Shown: piece after piece, positions 56,163 to 64,000 of the stretch
Layout of the letters: the number at the start of each line of letters is the position of its first letter
Position numbering within the stretch: position 1 is the stretch's first letter
Assembly: GCA_947488615.1 (NCBI GenBank)
Contig: CANKZU010000003.1
Coordinates: 62,001 to 126,000, forward strand
DNA: 64,000 nt
Reading direction: 5' to 3'
DNA from: an uncultured Aurantimonas sp.
GTDB taxonomy: Bacteria; Pseudomonadota; Alphaproteobacteria; Rhizobiales; Rhizobiaceae
Notes under the pieces: model-generated
Seen by the model: only the letters and a program-made list of their open reading frames with translations
Database searches by the model: none
What the model was told of the DNA's origin: nothing
Position numbers and translations under genes: made by a program

Positions 56163-56579
56163 ATGACTGACGAAGCCGAGATCAAGACGCCGGCGAACGA
56201 TGACACTGGGGATGCGGACGGCGCGGTGACCTCCGACGTAGCGGCACCCGTGTCGGCGCTGCCGGCGGAGGAGTTGACGCGCCTGACCGACGACATCGTC
56301 GGCGCGCTGAAGACCGTCTACGATCCGGAGATTCCGGCCGACATCTATGAACTCGGTCTGATCTACAAGATCGACATCGACGACGAGCGCAATGTCGATG
56401 TCGAGATGACGCTGACGGCACCCGGCTGTCCCGTCGCCGGCGAAATGCCGATCTGGGTCGAGAACGCCGTCAGCTCGGTCGCCGGCGTTGGCCAGGTTCG
56501 GGTCGATCTCGTCTTCGATCCGCCGTGGACGCCGGAGCGCATGAGCGAAGAGGCTCAGGTCGCCGTCGGCTGGTTCTGA
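56163..56579 (+). CDS. sufT: SufT / DUF59 (MIP18-like) Fe-S assembly protein
   Basis: A 138-residue protein with a flexible acidic N terminus (about 1-35) and a DUF59 domain: IVGALKTVYDPEIPADIYELGL and LTAPGCPVAGEMP with the conserved Cys. DUF59 proteins help mature Fe-S targets (SufT in bacteria, CIA2/MIP18 in eukaryotes). The ATG at 56163 is 23 bases after sufS; I rejected upstream starts inside sufS. Confidence 0.92.
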   Translation: MTDEAEIKTPANDDTGDADGAVTSDVAAPVSALPAEELTRLTDDIVGALKTVYDPEIPADIYELGLIYKIDIDDERNVDVEMTLTAPGCPVAGEMPIWVENAVSSVAGVGQVRVDLVFDPPWTPERMSEEAQVAVGWF

Positions 56580-56599
56580 CCGGCGAGGCAGGCGTTCGC

Positions 56600-57019
56600 A
56601 TGGCTCCACCACTCGCCGGGCTTTTGGAAACCTGCCTCTATGTCGACGACATGCAACGATCGCGTGACTTCTACGGCCGCGTTCTGGGCCTGTCGCCGCT
56701 GTTTACGGAAGATCGTATCAGCGTCTTCCGTATGCCGGACGGAACGGTTCTGATTCTTTTCGCCCGCGGGTCGACGCTCGAAGCCGTAACGACGCCCGGC
56801 GGCATGATTCCACCGCATGACGGCAGCGGTCCTATTCATTTCGCGCTGGCGATACCGGATGGCTCAGTCGATAGTTGGCGCGATCATCTGACTGCCTGCG
56901 GCGTTTCGATCGAAAGCGAAGTGATGTGGTCGAGGGGGCGGGGGCACAGCCTGTATTTCCGCGATCCCGACGGCCATGCCGCGGAACTCGCGACCCGCGA
57001 GCTGTGGGCGCGCTCTTGA
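56600..57019 (+). CDS. VOC (glyoxalase/bleomycin-resistance) superfamily protein
   Basis: A 139-residue protein with one vicinal-oxygen-chelate unit pair. The starting strand is LETCLYVDDMQRSRDFYGRVLGL. Likely metal ligands are the His in GPIHFALAI and the Glu in DPDGHAAELAT. The reaction is unknown; lyase, dioxygenase and resistance proteins share this fold. It lies between sufT and sufA, 20 bases after sufT, so it is probably co-transcribed, but I cannot link it to Fe-S assembly by sequence. Confidence 0.88.
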   Translation: MAPPLAGLLETCLYVDDMQRSRDFYGRVLGLSPLFTEDRISVFRMPDGTVLILFARGSTLEAVTTPGGMIPPHDGSGPIHFALAIPDGSVDSWRDHLTACGVSIESEVMWSRGRGHSLYFRDPDGHAAELATRELWARS

Positions 57020-57142
57020 GCGCCGCATCGACAATCCCAGCCGCGAGAGGAGGACATTGCGTTCAGCTTGCGTAGTGTCACCAGACCGCCCATGTTTCGT
57101 GTAGGATCTGCACGACCTTGGACAGCCGAAAAGGAAACCGCC

Positions 57143-57520
57143 ATGGGCCGTTTCACCGTCATGAGCATGACCGACACCGCCGCCGACCGCGTCAAGGCGG
57201 TCCTGGCCACCCAAGGCGAGGACGCGCTTGGCCTTCGCGTCGGCATCAAGAAGGGCGGCTGCGCCGGCATGGAATACACGGTCGATCTGGCGACGGAAGC
57301 AAAGCCGGGCGAGGATTCGATCGAAAAAGACGGGGCACGCGTTTTCATCGCCCCGGAGGCAGTGCTGTTCCTGCTGGGTACCGAGATGGACTACGAGGAG
57401 ACCGTACTGCGCTCGGGCTTTACCTTCCGCAATCCCAATCAGACCTCTGCCTGCGGTTGCGGCGAGTCGGTCGAATTGAAACAGGCGGATTTGGCGGCGC
57501 TTGCCGGCCACACCGGCTAA
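57143..57520 (+). CDS. sufA: A-type Fe-S carrier protein SufA/IscA
   Basis: The 125-residue A-type carrier that passes Fe-S clusters to target proteins. The three conserved cysteines are present: GGCAG in KKGGCAGMEYTV and the C-terminal ACGCG in QTSACGCGESVEL. I took the ATG at 57143 because AAGGAA lies seven bases before it; the earlier open frame is low-quality. The 123-base gap upstream may contain its own promoter. Confidence 0.95.
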   Translation: MGRFTVMSMTDTAADRVKAVLATQGEDALGLRVGIKKGGCAGMEYTVDLATEAKPGEDSIEKDGARVFIAPEAVLFLLGTEMDYEETVLRSGFTFRNPNQTSACGCGESVELKQADLAALAGHTG

Positions 57521-57526
57521 CACCGG

Positions 57527-57889
57527 ATGGACGAGGATTTCCTGCGGGACCTCTTCGTCTCGCTTGCCGATGTCCGCGTTCGCAGGATGTTCGGCGGGCA
57601 GGGGGTCTACGCCGGAGACCGGATCGTCGCCGTCGTGGTCCAGGGCGAACTCTATCTGAAGAGCGATGCGGTCAGTGAGCTCATCTACGAAGCAGCCGAT
57701 CTGACGCGCTGGACTTATGCGCGCGAGGGCCGGGCGCCGACGCGCATGCCCTATTACCGCATGCCGGAGTCCGCACTCGACAATCAGGACGAGGCCGCCC
57801 GTTGGATCGCTATCGCCGATGCAGCTTCGCGGCGCGCCTCCCAGCAGTCTCGACGTCCGAGGCGATCGGCCAAGGCCAAGGCGAAATAG
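57527..57889 (+). CDS. TfoX N-terminal domain protein
   Basis: A 120-residue protein with the TfoX N-terminal fold: RRMFGGQGVYAGDRIVAVV, LYLKSDAVSELIYEA and the Tyr/Met-rich TRMPYYRMPESAL. It lacks the C-terminal TfoX domain of competence regulators and ends in a basic tail (RRPRRSAKAKAK). Stand-alone TfoX_N proteins are common in alphaproteobacteria, with no clear function. It starts six bases after sufA and converges on mazG. Confidence 0.88.
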   Translation: MDEDFLRDLFVSLADVRVRRMFGGQGVYAGDRIVAVVVQGELYLKSDAVSELIYEAADLTRWTYAREGRAPTRMPYYRMPESALDNQDEAARWIAIADAASRRASQQSRRPRRSAKAKAK

Positions 57890-57911
57890 AAGACATTCGT
57901 CGCTTGGCGCC

Positions 57912-58772
57912 TCAGTCTGGCGAAGGAGCCGATCGGCGCTTCGCCGCCGCCCACAAGGCCTCCATCTCATCGAGACTTGCCGAATGCAGCGATCGGTCGG
58001 TCGTTTCGAGCTGATCCTCGATGAAACCGAACCGGTCCCGGAATTTGCGCACGCAGCGTCTCAGCGCCAGTTCCGGATCGATCTCGTGGAAGCGCGCGAG
58101 ATTGACGACGCTGAACAAAAGGTCGCCGAGTTCCGCCTCGCTTGCATCCCGATCGCGGTTGGCGATCGCCTCCGCGAATTCGCCAAGTTCCTCGTCGATC
58201 TTCTCCAGGATCGGCTCCGGCCGGTCCCAGTCGAAACCGGTGTCGGCGGCCTTCTTCTGCACCTTGAGCGCTAGCGTCAGCGCCGGAAACGCGGCAGGAA
58301 TCTGGTCGAGATGCCGCGGCCGGTCGACGCCGTTCGCACCGGTTGATGGGCTTGCGTCGCCGGCACGTTTTGCCCGCAATGCTGCTCTCTCGGCCTTTTC
58401 CTCAGCCTTGATCTTTTCCCATTGGCCTTTGGCGGAACGGGCCGAGCGCGCGACGGCGTCACCGAACACATGCGGATGCCGGCGGACCATCTTCCGCGTG
58501 ATTGTCTCGACGACGTCGCCGAACTCGAACAGGCCTTGTTCCGCGGCGAGCTGGGCGTGATAGACGACCTGGAGCAAGAGGTCACCCAATTCCTCGCGCA
58601 AATCGACCATGTCGTCGCGCTCGATCGCGTCGGACACTTCGTAGGCTTCCTCGACGGTATAGGGCGCGATCGTCGCGAAATTCTGCTCGATATCCCACGG
58701 ACACCCGGTTTTTGGGTCGCGCAGCGCTTCCATGATCTCCACGAGCCGGGCCACGTTTCTGGAGGGTGTCAT
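57912..58772 (-). CDS. mazG: Nucleoside triphosphate pyrophosphohydrolase MazG
   Basis: Hydrolyses NTPs to NMP and pyrophosphate; in E. coli it limits (p)ppGpp effects. It has 286 residues with two MazG domains. The first has the metal site EEAYEVSDAIE ... LREELGDLLLQVV and the second EKIDEELGEFAEAI ... EAELGDLLFSVVN. GCPWD is the family start motif. A Lys/Arg/Ala linker (about 130-165) joins them. I took the ATG at 58772 with AAGGA eight bases upstream; the longer frame lacks family sequence. Confidence 0.95.
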   Translation of the reverse strand: MTPSRNVARLVEIMEALRDPKTGCPWDIEQNFATIAPYTVEEAYEVSDAIERDDMVDLREELGDLLLQVVYHAQLAAEQGLFEFGDVVETITRKMVRRHPHVFGDAVARSARSAKGQWEKIKAEEKAERAALRAKRAGDASPSTGANGVDRPRHLDQIPAAFPALTLALKVQKKAADTGFDWDRPEPILEKIDEELGEFAEAIANRDRDASEAELGDLLFSVVNLARFHEIDPELALRRCVRKFRDRFGFIEDQLETTDRSLHSASLDEMEALWAAAKRRSAPSPD

Positions 58773-58922
58773 GTGCTTGTCCTTTTTCGGGGTGTGACGC
58801 AGCCGGGCCGATCCTATCGGACCGCCCACGCAAATCGCACCCTCGGCTTGTGAACAAGGGCGAGGGCGGCTGGTACCTGCAGCCCGCGCCAACGCGAAGG
58901 TGCCCATCACACCACAAGGATA

Positions 58923-58950
58923 CGGGCGCGGCAGCAAGCTGCCGCGCCCG
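58923..58950 (-). terminator. Strong hairpin after the DUF3597 gene
   Basis: A perfect 13-bp inverted repeat (58923-58935 with 58938-58950), CGGGCGCGGCAGC and its complement, starting 10 bases after the DUF3597 stop. On the minus strand it is followed by TATCCTT, a weak T tract. Confidence 0.65.
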
Positions 58951-58959
58951 GACGGTTCA

Positions 58960-59457
58960 TCAGTTGCGCAGGCTTTCGGGCACCACGCCGCCATTCTCCG
59001 CGAGTTTCTGCATCACCGCCTTATGAAGCGCAATGTTCTCCTCCGCGCTGCCGTCTGGCCCTGCATGGACGTTCAACTCGTCGGCCAGTTCCTTGCGGGC
59101 GGCAAGGCTCGAATCCATGTCGAGAAGCTTGAGGAGATCGACAATCGATGTCTGGTAATGGCCGCCGCCGCCTTTTTGCGAAGCCGCCATCTTGTCGAGA
59201 ACCGCACCGACGTCGACAGTCTTGGCTGGCGCCGATGCTGACGATCCGCCGGTTGCCGGCGGCATGGAGGTTGCCGGTTGCGCGGGTTTTGGCGACGTCA
59301 CCTGAGCCGTCGCGGTCGGTGATGCACCCTGATCATTGCTTGCTGGCTTCTGGGGCGCAGGGTTTGCCGAAGGCGCTTTCGAGGCGCCAGGAACCTCCGC
59401 CGCCTCTGCGGACGCTTGCCCGAAAATCTTGTTCATGATGTTGCCGAACATGCTCAT
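58960..59457 (-). CDS. DUF3597 domain protein
   Basis: A 165-residue protein. An N-terminal short helix MSMFGNIMNKIFGQ is followed by a long Ala/Pro/Ser/Thr-rich linker (about 18-75) and the DUF3597 domain: DVGAVLDKMAASQ, YQTSIVDLLKLLDMDSSLAA and the C-terminal KAVMQKLAENGGVVPESL. It resembles LysM-flanking or peptide-binding proteins but has no assigned function. AAGGAG precedes the ATG at 59457; the frame further upstream has no matching content. Confidence 0.88.
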   Translation of the reverse strand: MSMFGNIMNKIFGQASAEAAEVPGASKAPSANPAPQKPASNDQGASPTATAQVTSPKPAQPATSMPPATGGSSASAPAKTVDVGAVLDKMAASQKGGGGHYQTSIVDLLKLLDMDSSLAARKELADELNVHAGPDGSAEENIALHKAVMQKLAENGGVVPESLRN

Positions 59458-59897
59458 TGTCGTCTCCTTGAAAGCGAGCGCATGCAAACCGGTGCGCGAT
59501 CCGTGGAGGGTTAAGCCGTCTGCCCGCGAAAGGTTGCTCGCGGCGATCCGCTTGGCTTCAGTACCAGCGATGACAACCTCGACATTCTCGTTGGACCCCG
59601 AAACGTTCAGAGCGATTGGTTCCGGCGAAGCGATATTCGAAAGCACATGCAAACCCTCATGCACATCGAAAGACCGCTCATGTGTCGGTCGCGAAGAACA
59701 CCGATTGGCAACAGGGCGACGAGCAGGGCAGTGCGCATGGCCGGGATGTCTCGTCATCGACGTCCAACCTGGTATGCCTGCCGCCAGCCTCATGTCACTA
59801 AGTTGCATAAGATATATTATGGAACTAATTAAATGAGCAAATGGCGGCGGTCGATGGCGGCGGTCGATGGCCGGATCGGTCCCGATCGATACAGATC
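59458..59897. other. Gap upstream of the DUF3597 gene
   Basis: About 440 bases with no supported gene. It contains an AT-rich patch (59808-59835) with the inverted repeat CATAA-N6-TTATG, which could be a promoter or regulator site, and a 13-base tandem repeat (59841-59866). Open frames in this gap lack domains and ribosome sites. Confidence 0.5.
59841..59866. repeat. Two 13-base tandem copies
   Basis: ATGGCGGCGGTCG occurs twice in a row, followed by ATGG. It lies 30 bases before the 3' end of the MBL hydrolase gene, outside any supported coding sequence. Confidence 0.75.
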
Positions 59898-60707
59898 TCA
59901 GTCCAGCGGGAATTCGATTGTCAGGCCGTCATATCCCGGTCGCACATGCGCCGGCAGATCGCGGCAGAGCGTGTCGTAGTCGAGCGGCGTGTGCATGTGT
60001 GTCAGCGTCGCGTCTTCGACATTGAAGCGCTCGATCCATGCGAGCGCCTGCGCGACCGTCAGATGGCTGGGATGCGGCTGGTACTGGAGGGCGTCGATGA
60101 CGACGTGCCGCGCCCCGTCGATTGCGGCGATCGCTTCATCGGCAAAATCGCTGACGTCGCTGCAATAAGCGATCGGCCCGACGCGGAATCCGAGCGAATG
60201 GATCGAACCATGCTCCTGGCGAAACGGCGTCAGCGAGAGCAGTCCACCGGGTCCGTCGATCTCGAAGCTCCGCCCGGCGGTGATGGCGACGTGCCGGACG
60301 ACCGGCGGATAGTTACTGCCCGGGGGCGTCTCGAAACAGTAGCGAAACGCCTCGAGCACGCGATCGTGGGTCGCGTCGTCGGCATAGACCGGGATCCGCG
60401 TCTGCTGTGCGAGCATATAGCCGCGCAGATCGTCGATGCCGTGAATATGATCGGCATGTGGATGCGTCAGCGCGACGGCGTCGAGGCGCGTAACGGCGGC
60501 ACTGAGCATTTGCTGGTGAAAATCCGGCCCGCAGTCGATTGCGACCACGGTTCGACCGACGTTGCCAATTCGTTCGATGAGAGCGGCGCTGCGGGTGCGC
60601 CGATTTCTGGGGTTTGCCGGATCGCAGGCGCCCCAATCACCATTTATCCGGGGCACGCCCGGCGAGGACGCGCAGCCGAGGACCGTCAATCGCAGCATAT
60701 CACTCAC
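59898..60707 (-). CDS. MBL-fold metallo-hydrolase (PhnP-like)
   Basis: A 269-residue metallo-beta-lactamase-fold phosphodiesterase-like enzyme. The first strand TVLGCASSPGVPRINGDWG carries the family loop, and the metal site is LTHPHADHIHGIDDLR, with further ligands in CSDVSDF and THMHTPLDYD. It is close in layout to PhnP (2',3'-cyclic phosphodiesterase). The start is probably the GTG at 60707 with GGAGG eight bases upstream; an ATG at 60698 is the alternative. It follows tatD after 18 bases. Confidence 0.9.
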   Translation of the reverse strand: MSDMLRLTVLGCASSPGVPRINGDWGACDPANPRNRRTRSAALIERIGNVGRTVVAIDCGPDFHQQMLSAAVTRLDAVALTHPHADHIHGIDDLRGYMLAQQTRIPVYADDATHDRVLEAFRYCFETPPGSNYPPVVRHVAITAGRSFEIDGPGGLLSLTPFRQEHGSIHSLGFRVGPIAYCSDVSDFADEAIAAIDGARHVVIDALQYQPHPSHLTVAQALAWIERFNVEDATLTHMHTPLDYDTLCRDLPAHVRPGYDGLTIEFPLD

Positions 60708-60725
60708 TGAGCACTCCTCCGCCGC

Positions 60726-61526
60726 TCAGCCCCTGCGCGCATCGGAAATTTTCTTGAACAAGGCAAAGAAGTTGTCCGACGTTTGTTGCGCGATTTCGCC
60801 GAGATCAACGCCCTTGGTTGCCGCCAGAACCTCCGCCGTATGGCGAACATAAGCCGGCTCGTTTCGCTTGCCGCGATACGGCGGCGGCGCGAGATATGGC
60901 GCGTCCGTCTCGACGAGCAGCCGGTCCATCGGCACATCGGCGGCGATGGCGCGTATCTCCTCGGATTTCTTGAATGCCAGAATTCCGGAAAACGACACAT
61001 AGCCGCCGAGCGCCAGCCCGGCCTCGGCGAGCCCGCGGCCGGAGGAGAAACAGTGGAGAATGAACGGGAAGGCCCCCTTCCCGCTTTCGTCCTCCAGAAT
61101 TCGGATCATATCTGTGTCGGCATCGCGCGAATGGATGACGAGCGGCAAACCCGATTCGCGCGCCGCTTCGATATGGCGCCGAAAGACGGTCTCCTGGATG
61201 TCTCGCGGGGCCTTGTCGTAGAAGTAGTCGAGGCCGGCCTCGCCGATGGCCACGATCTTTTCGTCCTGGCTGAGCCGCACCAGCTCCGCTACGGGCGTAT
61301 CGGGCTCTGCGGCCGCATTGTGCGGATGGGTTCCCACCGAGGCGAAGATTTCCGCGTGCGCGCGGGTCAACTGTTTCAATCGCTCGATCCGCGCCACATG
61401 GGTCGAGATCGTCACGAACAAACCAACCCCTTCAGCCTTTGCGCGGGTGAGCAATTCGACGTGCTCACCTTCGAAATCGGGGAAATCGAGGTGGCAGTGG
61501 CTGTCGACCAGAAACGGCATCGTCAC
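60726..61526 (-). CDS. tatD: TatD family DNase
   Basis: Metal-dependent nuclease of the amidohydrolase superfamily, 266 residues. Ligands are visible in [44 protein letters not shown] and [13 protein letters not shown]. It is a 3'-5' exonuclease in E. coli, linked to DNA repair and quality control, not to Tat export. The GTG at 61526 overlaps the metG stop (GTGA) and has GGAG upstream; an ATG at 61520 is possible. Confidence 0.94.
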   Translation of the reverse strand: MTMPFLVDSHCHLDFPDFEGEHVELLTRAKAEGVGLFVTISTHVARIERLKQLTRAHAEIFASVGTHPHNAAAEPDTPVAELVRLSQDEKIVAIGEAGLDYFYDKAPRDIQETVFRRHIEAARESGLPLVIHSRDADTDMIRILEDESGKGAFPFILHCFSSGRGLAEAGLALGGYVSFSGILAFKKSEEIRAIAADVPMDRLLVETDAPYLAPPPYRGKRNEPAYVRHTAEVLAATKGVDLGEIAQQTSDNFFALFKKISDARRG

Positions 61527-63067
61527 GCGGGCGTCTCCGCCTCGACAAAACGCGGAAATACCGGTTGCGGCGCCGGTAGCGATTGGCCGGGCGTCAGGGC
61601 CACGTCCGGCGTCAGATCGGTGAAGCTTCGTTCGTCGTCGGCTACGCCCAGCGTGTCGAGCAGCTTTGCGGCGCTCTGCGGCACGAAGGGCTGCAGCAGG
61701 ATCGCCACCCGTCGGATCAGCTCGGCGGTGACATAGAGGACGGTCTCCATGCGCGCCGGGTCGCTCTTGCGCAGCGCCCAGGGCTCCTGTCCGGTGAAAT
61801 ACCGGTTCGCCTCGCCCACCACAGCGATGATCGCGGCAAGGACCGCGTGGAGTTCCTGCCGGTCGATCGCCTCGCGCGCCTTTGGCAAAAGGCTGCTCGC
61901 GGCCGACAGGATGGCGTCGTCAGCCTCGGTCAAGGGACCGGGCGTCGGCACCGCGCTGGCGCAGTGCTTGGCGATCATCGACAGTGAACGCTGGGCCAGA
62001 TTGCCCAGATCGTTGGCGAGTTCGGAATTTGTCCGGTTGACAATGGCGTCATGCGAGTAATTTCCGTCCTGGCCGAACGGCACTTCGCGCAAGAGGAAAT
62101 AGCGCAAACGATCGAGGCCGTAGACGTCGATCAGCGCGAAGGGGTCGATGACGTTGCCGACCGATTTCGACATTTTCTCGCCGCGGTTGAACAGAAAGCC
62201 GTGGGCAAAGACGCGACGCGGCAGCGGTATCCCCGCCGACATCAGAAAGGCCGGCCAATAGACCGCGTGAAACCGCACGATGTCCTTGCCGATCACATGC
62301 AGATCGGCGGGCCAGAAGGATGTCCGCTCCCCCTCGCCCGGAAATCCCGTCGCCGTCAGATAGTTCGTCAGCGCATCGACCCACACATACATGACGTGCT
62401 TTTCGTCGTCCGGCACCGGAATGCCCCAATCGAAGGTCGTGCGGGAAACCGACAGATCCTTCAGGCCGGAACGAACGAAGGAGACGACCTCGTTGCGCCG
62501 TTCGACCGGGCCGATGAAGTCGGGATGGGCCTCGTAGTGGGCCAGAAGACGCTCCTGGAAATTCGAGAGCCGGAAGAAATAGCTTTCTTCCTCGACCCAC
62601 TCGACCGGCGAGCCTTGCGGGCCGCGGCGCTGGCCGTCCTCGCCGACGGTGGTCTCGTCGGCGCCGTAATAGGCCTCGTCGCGCACCGAATACCAGCCGG
62701 AATAGGCGCCTTTGTAAATGTCGCCGGCGGCCGCCATCTTCGTCCAGATCGCCTGGCTCGCGGTGACATGCCGCTTTTCGCTCGTGCGGATGAAGTCGTC
62801 GTTGGTGCCGCCAAGCGCTTCGGCCATGCGCTCGAACTCGGCTGAATTGCGCTCGGCCAGTTCGCGCGGCGTCAGCCCCTGGTCGCGTGCGCTTTGCAGC
62901 ATCTTGATGCCGTGCTCGTCCGTGCCGGTCAGGAAGAAAACCTCGTAGCCGTCGAGCCGCTTGAAGCGCGCCAGCGCGTCGGTCGCGATCAGCTCGTAAG
63001 CGTGGCCGATATGCGGGCGACCGTTCGGATAGGAGATCGCGGTGGTCAGGTAGAAGCGTTCGGCCAT
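61523..63067 (-). CDS. metG: Methionyl-tRNA synthetase
   Basis: Class I synthetase for tRNA(Met), 514 residues. The HIGH motif is in [10 protein letters not shown] and KMSKSVGN closes the active site. The connecting region has no CxxC knuckles ([24 protein letters not shown]), so this is the zinc-free form common in alphaproteobacteria. It has no C-terminal tRNA-binding EMAP domain. I took the ATG at 63067 ([16 protein letters not shown]); an earlier ATG at 63124 would add 19 residues not typical of the family. Confidence 0.96.
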   Translation of the reverse strand: MAERFYLTTAISYPNGRPHIGHAYELIATDALARFKRLDGYEVFFLTGTDEHGIKMLQSARDQGLTPRELAERNSAEFERMAEALGGTNDDFIRTSEKRHVTASQAIWTKMAAAGDIYKGAYSGWYSVRDEAYYGADETTVGEDGQRRGPQGSPVEWVEEESYFFRLSNFQERLLAHYEAHPDFIGPVERRNEVVSFVRSGLKDLSVSRTTFDWGIPVPDDEKHVMYVWVDALTNYLTATGFPGEGERTSFWPADLHVIGKDIVRFHAVYWPAFLMSAGIPLPRRVFAHGFLFNRGEKMSKSVGNVIDPFALIDVYGLDRLRYFLLREVPFGQDGNYSHDAIVNRTNSELANDLGNLAQRSLSMIAKHCASAVPTPGPLTEADDAILSAASSLLPKAREAIDRQELHAVLAAIIAVVGEANRYFTGQEPWALRKSDPARMETVLYVTAELIRRVAILLQPFVPQSAAKLLDTLGVADDERSFTDLTPDVALTPGQSLPAPQPVFPRFVEAETPA

Positions 63068-63181
63068 CGGGGCTTTCGTCAAATCCGGTGCGGGAAGCAA
63101 TGTCGTTCCCGCGACATAGAGCATTGCGCCAAACGGCTCAATCGGCGGCGTCGCGTGATTGGAGCGGGCACTGACGTGGTT

Positions 63182-64000
63182 TCAGGCGGCCCGGTGCAGC
63201 ACGCGCCGGTGATAGAACCCATCGAACAGGGTGAGGAGAGCCTGCTTTCGGTCCAGATTATAGGCGGCAGCCTCCCGAAGCCGCGTGGTTTCGTCCTGCC
63301 ACAGCGCGGCGAGCGCCGCCGCGCCGTCCCCGTCGCCGGCCCGAAGGCATGTCTCGCTCGCCTCGGCGATCGCGGAGAGTAGCGCTGCGACAAGCAGCTC
63401 ATAGGCCGATTCCCGCCCCTTGAGCGTCAAGGCGTCGGCCAGGGAATGGATGGCGTTCCAATCAGGCCTGTCGGCCTGGAGCAACTGGTCCAGGGTTTTG
63501 CGAATCTCTATGCCGCCATGGGCGATCAACGAGATGGCCTCGCGGACGCTGCCATCGGCAATCCTTGCCGCAGCACGGATTTCCTCCGCGTCGGCGCTCG
63601 GCAGGCAATAGGCGAGCGTCGGTGCGAGGCTTTCCACATCCAGCGGCTTGAACTGCAGCAGCCGGCAACGGGAGCGTATCGTCGGAAGCAGCCGGCCGGG
63701 GGTGTGGTTGGTGATCAGAAAGAGCGACCGTGGCGGGGGTTCTTCCAGGATCTTCAGAAGCGCATTGGCCGCGCTGCGATTCATGTCGTCGGCCGGGTCG
63801 ATCAACGCGATCCGCCAATTGGAGCCCGAGGCCGTCGCGTGAAAGAAGCGGTTGAGCTTGCGAACCTCGTCGACGGTGATCTGTGTCCTGAAGCCCGTGC
63901 CTTTTTCGACCGGTGGCCGGGCGATGTGGATCAGGTTCGGATGCGTACCGAAGGCAATCTGACGGACGGTCGCGTCGTCAGGCGAGAATACCGGCGTTGT
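63182..64000 (-). CDS. holB: DNA polymerase III subunit delta', N terminus cut by window edge
   Basis: Clamp-loader subunit of the replicase. 272 C-terminal residues are visible, and the frame is open at the right window edge. The region includes ITVDEVRKLNRFFH, WRIALIDPADDMNRSAANAL, the sensor-like LKILEEPPPRSLFLITNH and the arginine-rich TIRSRCRLLQFKPL, all typical of delta'. The P-loop and zinc region lie outside the window. It is upstream of metG and tatD on the same strand, the usual rhizobial order. Confidence 0.94.
   Translation of the reverse strand, partial: TTPVFSPDDATVRQIAFGTHPNLIHIARPPVEKGTGFRTQITVDEVRKLNRFFHATASGSNWRIALIDPADDMNRSAANALLKILEEPPPRSLFLITNHTPGRLLPTIRSRCRLLQFKPLDVESLAPTLAYCLPSADAEEIRAAARIADGSVREAISLIAHGGIEIRKTLDQLLQADRPDWNAIHSLADALTLKGRESAYELLVAALLSAIAEASETCLRAGDGDGAAALAALWQDETTRLREAAAYNLDRKQALLTLFDGFYHRRVLHRAA

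Overview
This window looks like a core chromosomal segment of an alphaproteobacterium of the order Hyphomicrobiales (Rhizobiales). It is GC-rich and densely coded. The gene order matches blocks I know from rhizobia-like genomes: divK-pleD-rpmG; rnr-topA-dprA-plsY-pyrC-pyrB; gatC-gatA-gatB running into an NDUFA12-like protein, DUF2155, aat, accC, accB, aroQ; rne-amidase-mrcA-prfB; a suf iron-sulfur cluster; and mazG ... tatD-metG-holB. I cannot name the genus. I see no rRNA, tRNA, CRISPR array, prophage or insertion sequence.

Layout. 1-5.1 kb: the 3' part of divK, the diguanylate cyclase pleD, ribosomal protein L33 with a clear terminator, an MFS transporter, a NUDIX hydrolase and a DUF983 protein. 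5.1-14.6 kb: a minus-strand run of RNase R, topoisomerase I, DprA, PlsY, a dihydroorotase-like protein that lacks its metal ligands, and aspartate carbamoyltransferase. A 59-residue protein lies between topA and dprA on the other strand. 14.6-18.6 kb: an AidB-like acyl-CoA dehydrogenase, two small membrane proteins, RuvX and a metallo-hydrolase. 18.7-24.1 kb: the GatCAB amidotransferase with two GNAT acetyltransferases, the complex I NDUFA12 homologue and a secreted DUF2155 protein. 24.0-29.4 kb, minus strand: Aat, AccC, AccB, AroQ, a DsbA-like thiol oxidoreductase and an M48 periplasmic protease. 29.5-39.5 kb: an aminotransferase, RNase E (minus), then a cell wall amidase, PBP1a and release factor 2, the last with a programmed +1 frameshift. 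39.5-42.3 kb, minus strand: an M23 envelope peptidase, a ferritin-like DUF455 protein and a Bcp peroxiredoxin. 42.5-49 kb: an AsmA/DUF3971 envelope protein, TyrS, AnmK and an alpha/beta hydrolase. 49.0-57.9 kb: a suf operon (cysteine desulfurase, sufB, two unrecognised genes, sufC, sufD, sufS, sufT, a VOC protein, sufA, a TfoX-like protein) with a near-perfect Irr-type palindrome upstream. 57.9-64 kb, minus strand: MazG, a DUF3597 protein, an MBL hydrolase, TatD, MetG and the C-terminal part of HolB, which is cut by the window edge.

Most of the window is housekeeping: translation and tRNA charging, RNA turnover, pyrimidine and fatty acid synthesis, peptidoglycan and envelope work, and Fe-S assembly. 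I do not see a clearly new multi-gene system. The points most worth a second look are the two AT-richer unknown genes between sufB and sufC, the Irr-like site before the suf operon, the metal-ligand-free PyrC paired with PyrB, the prfB recoding site, a CtrA-type box in the gap after pleD, and a pyrB promoter placed so close to the start codon that the mRNA may be nearly leaderless.
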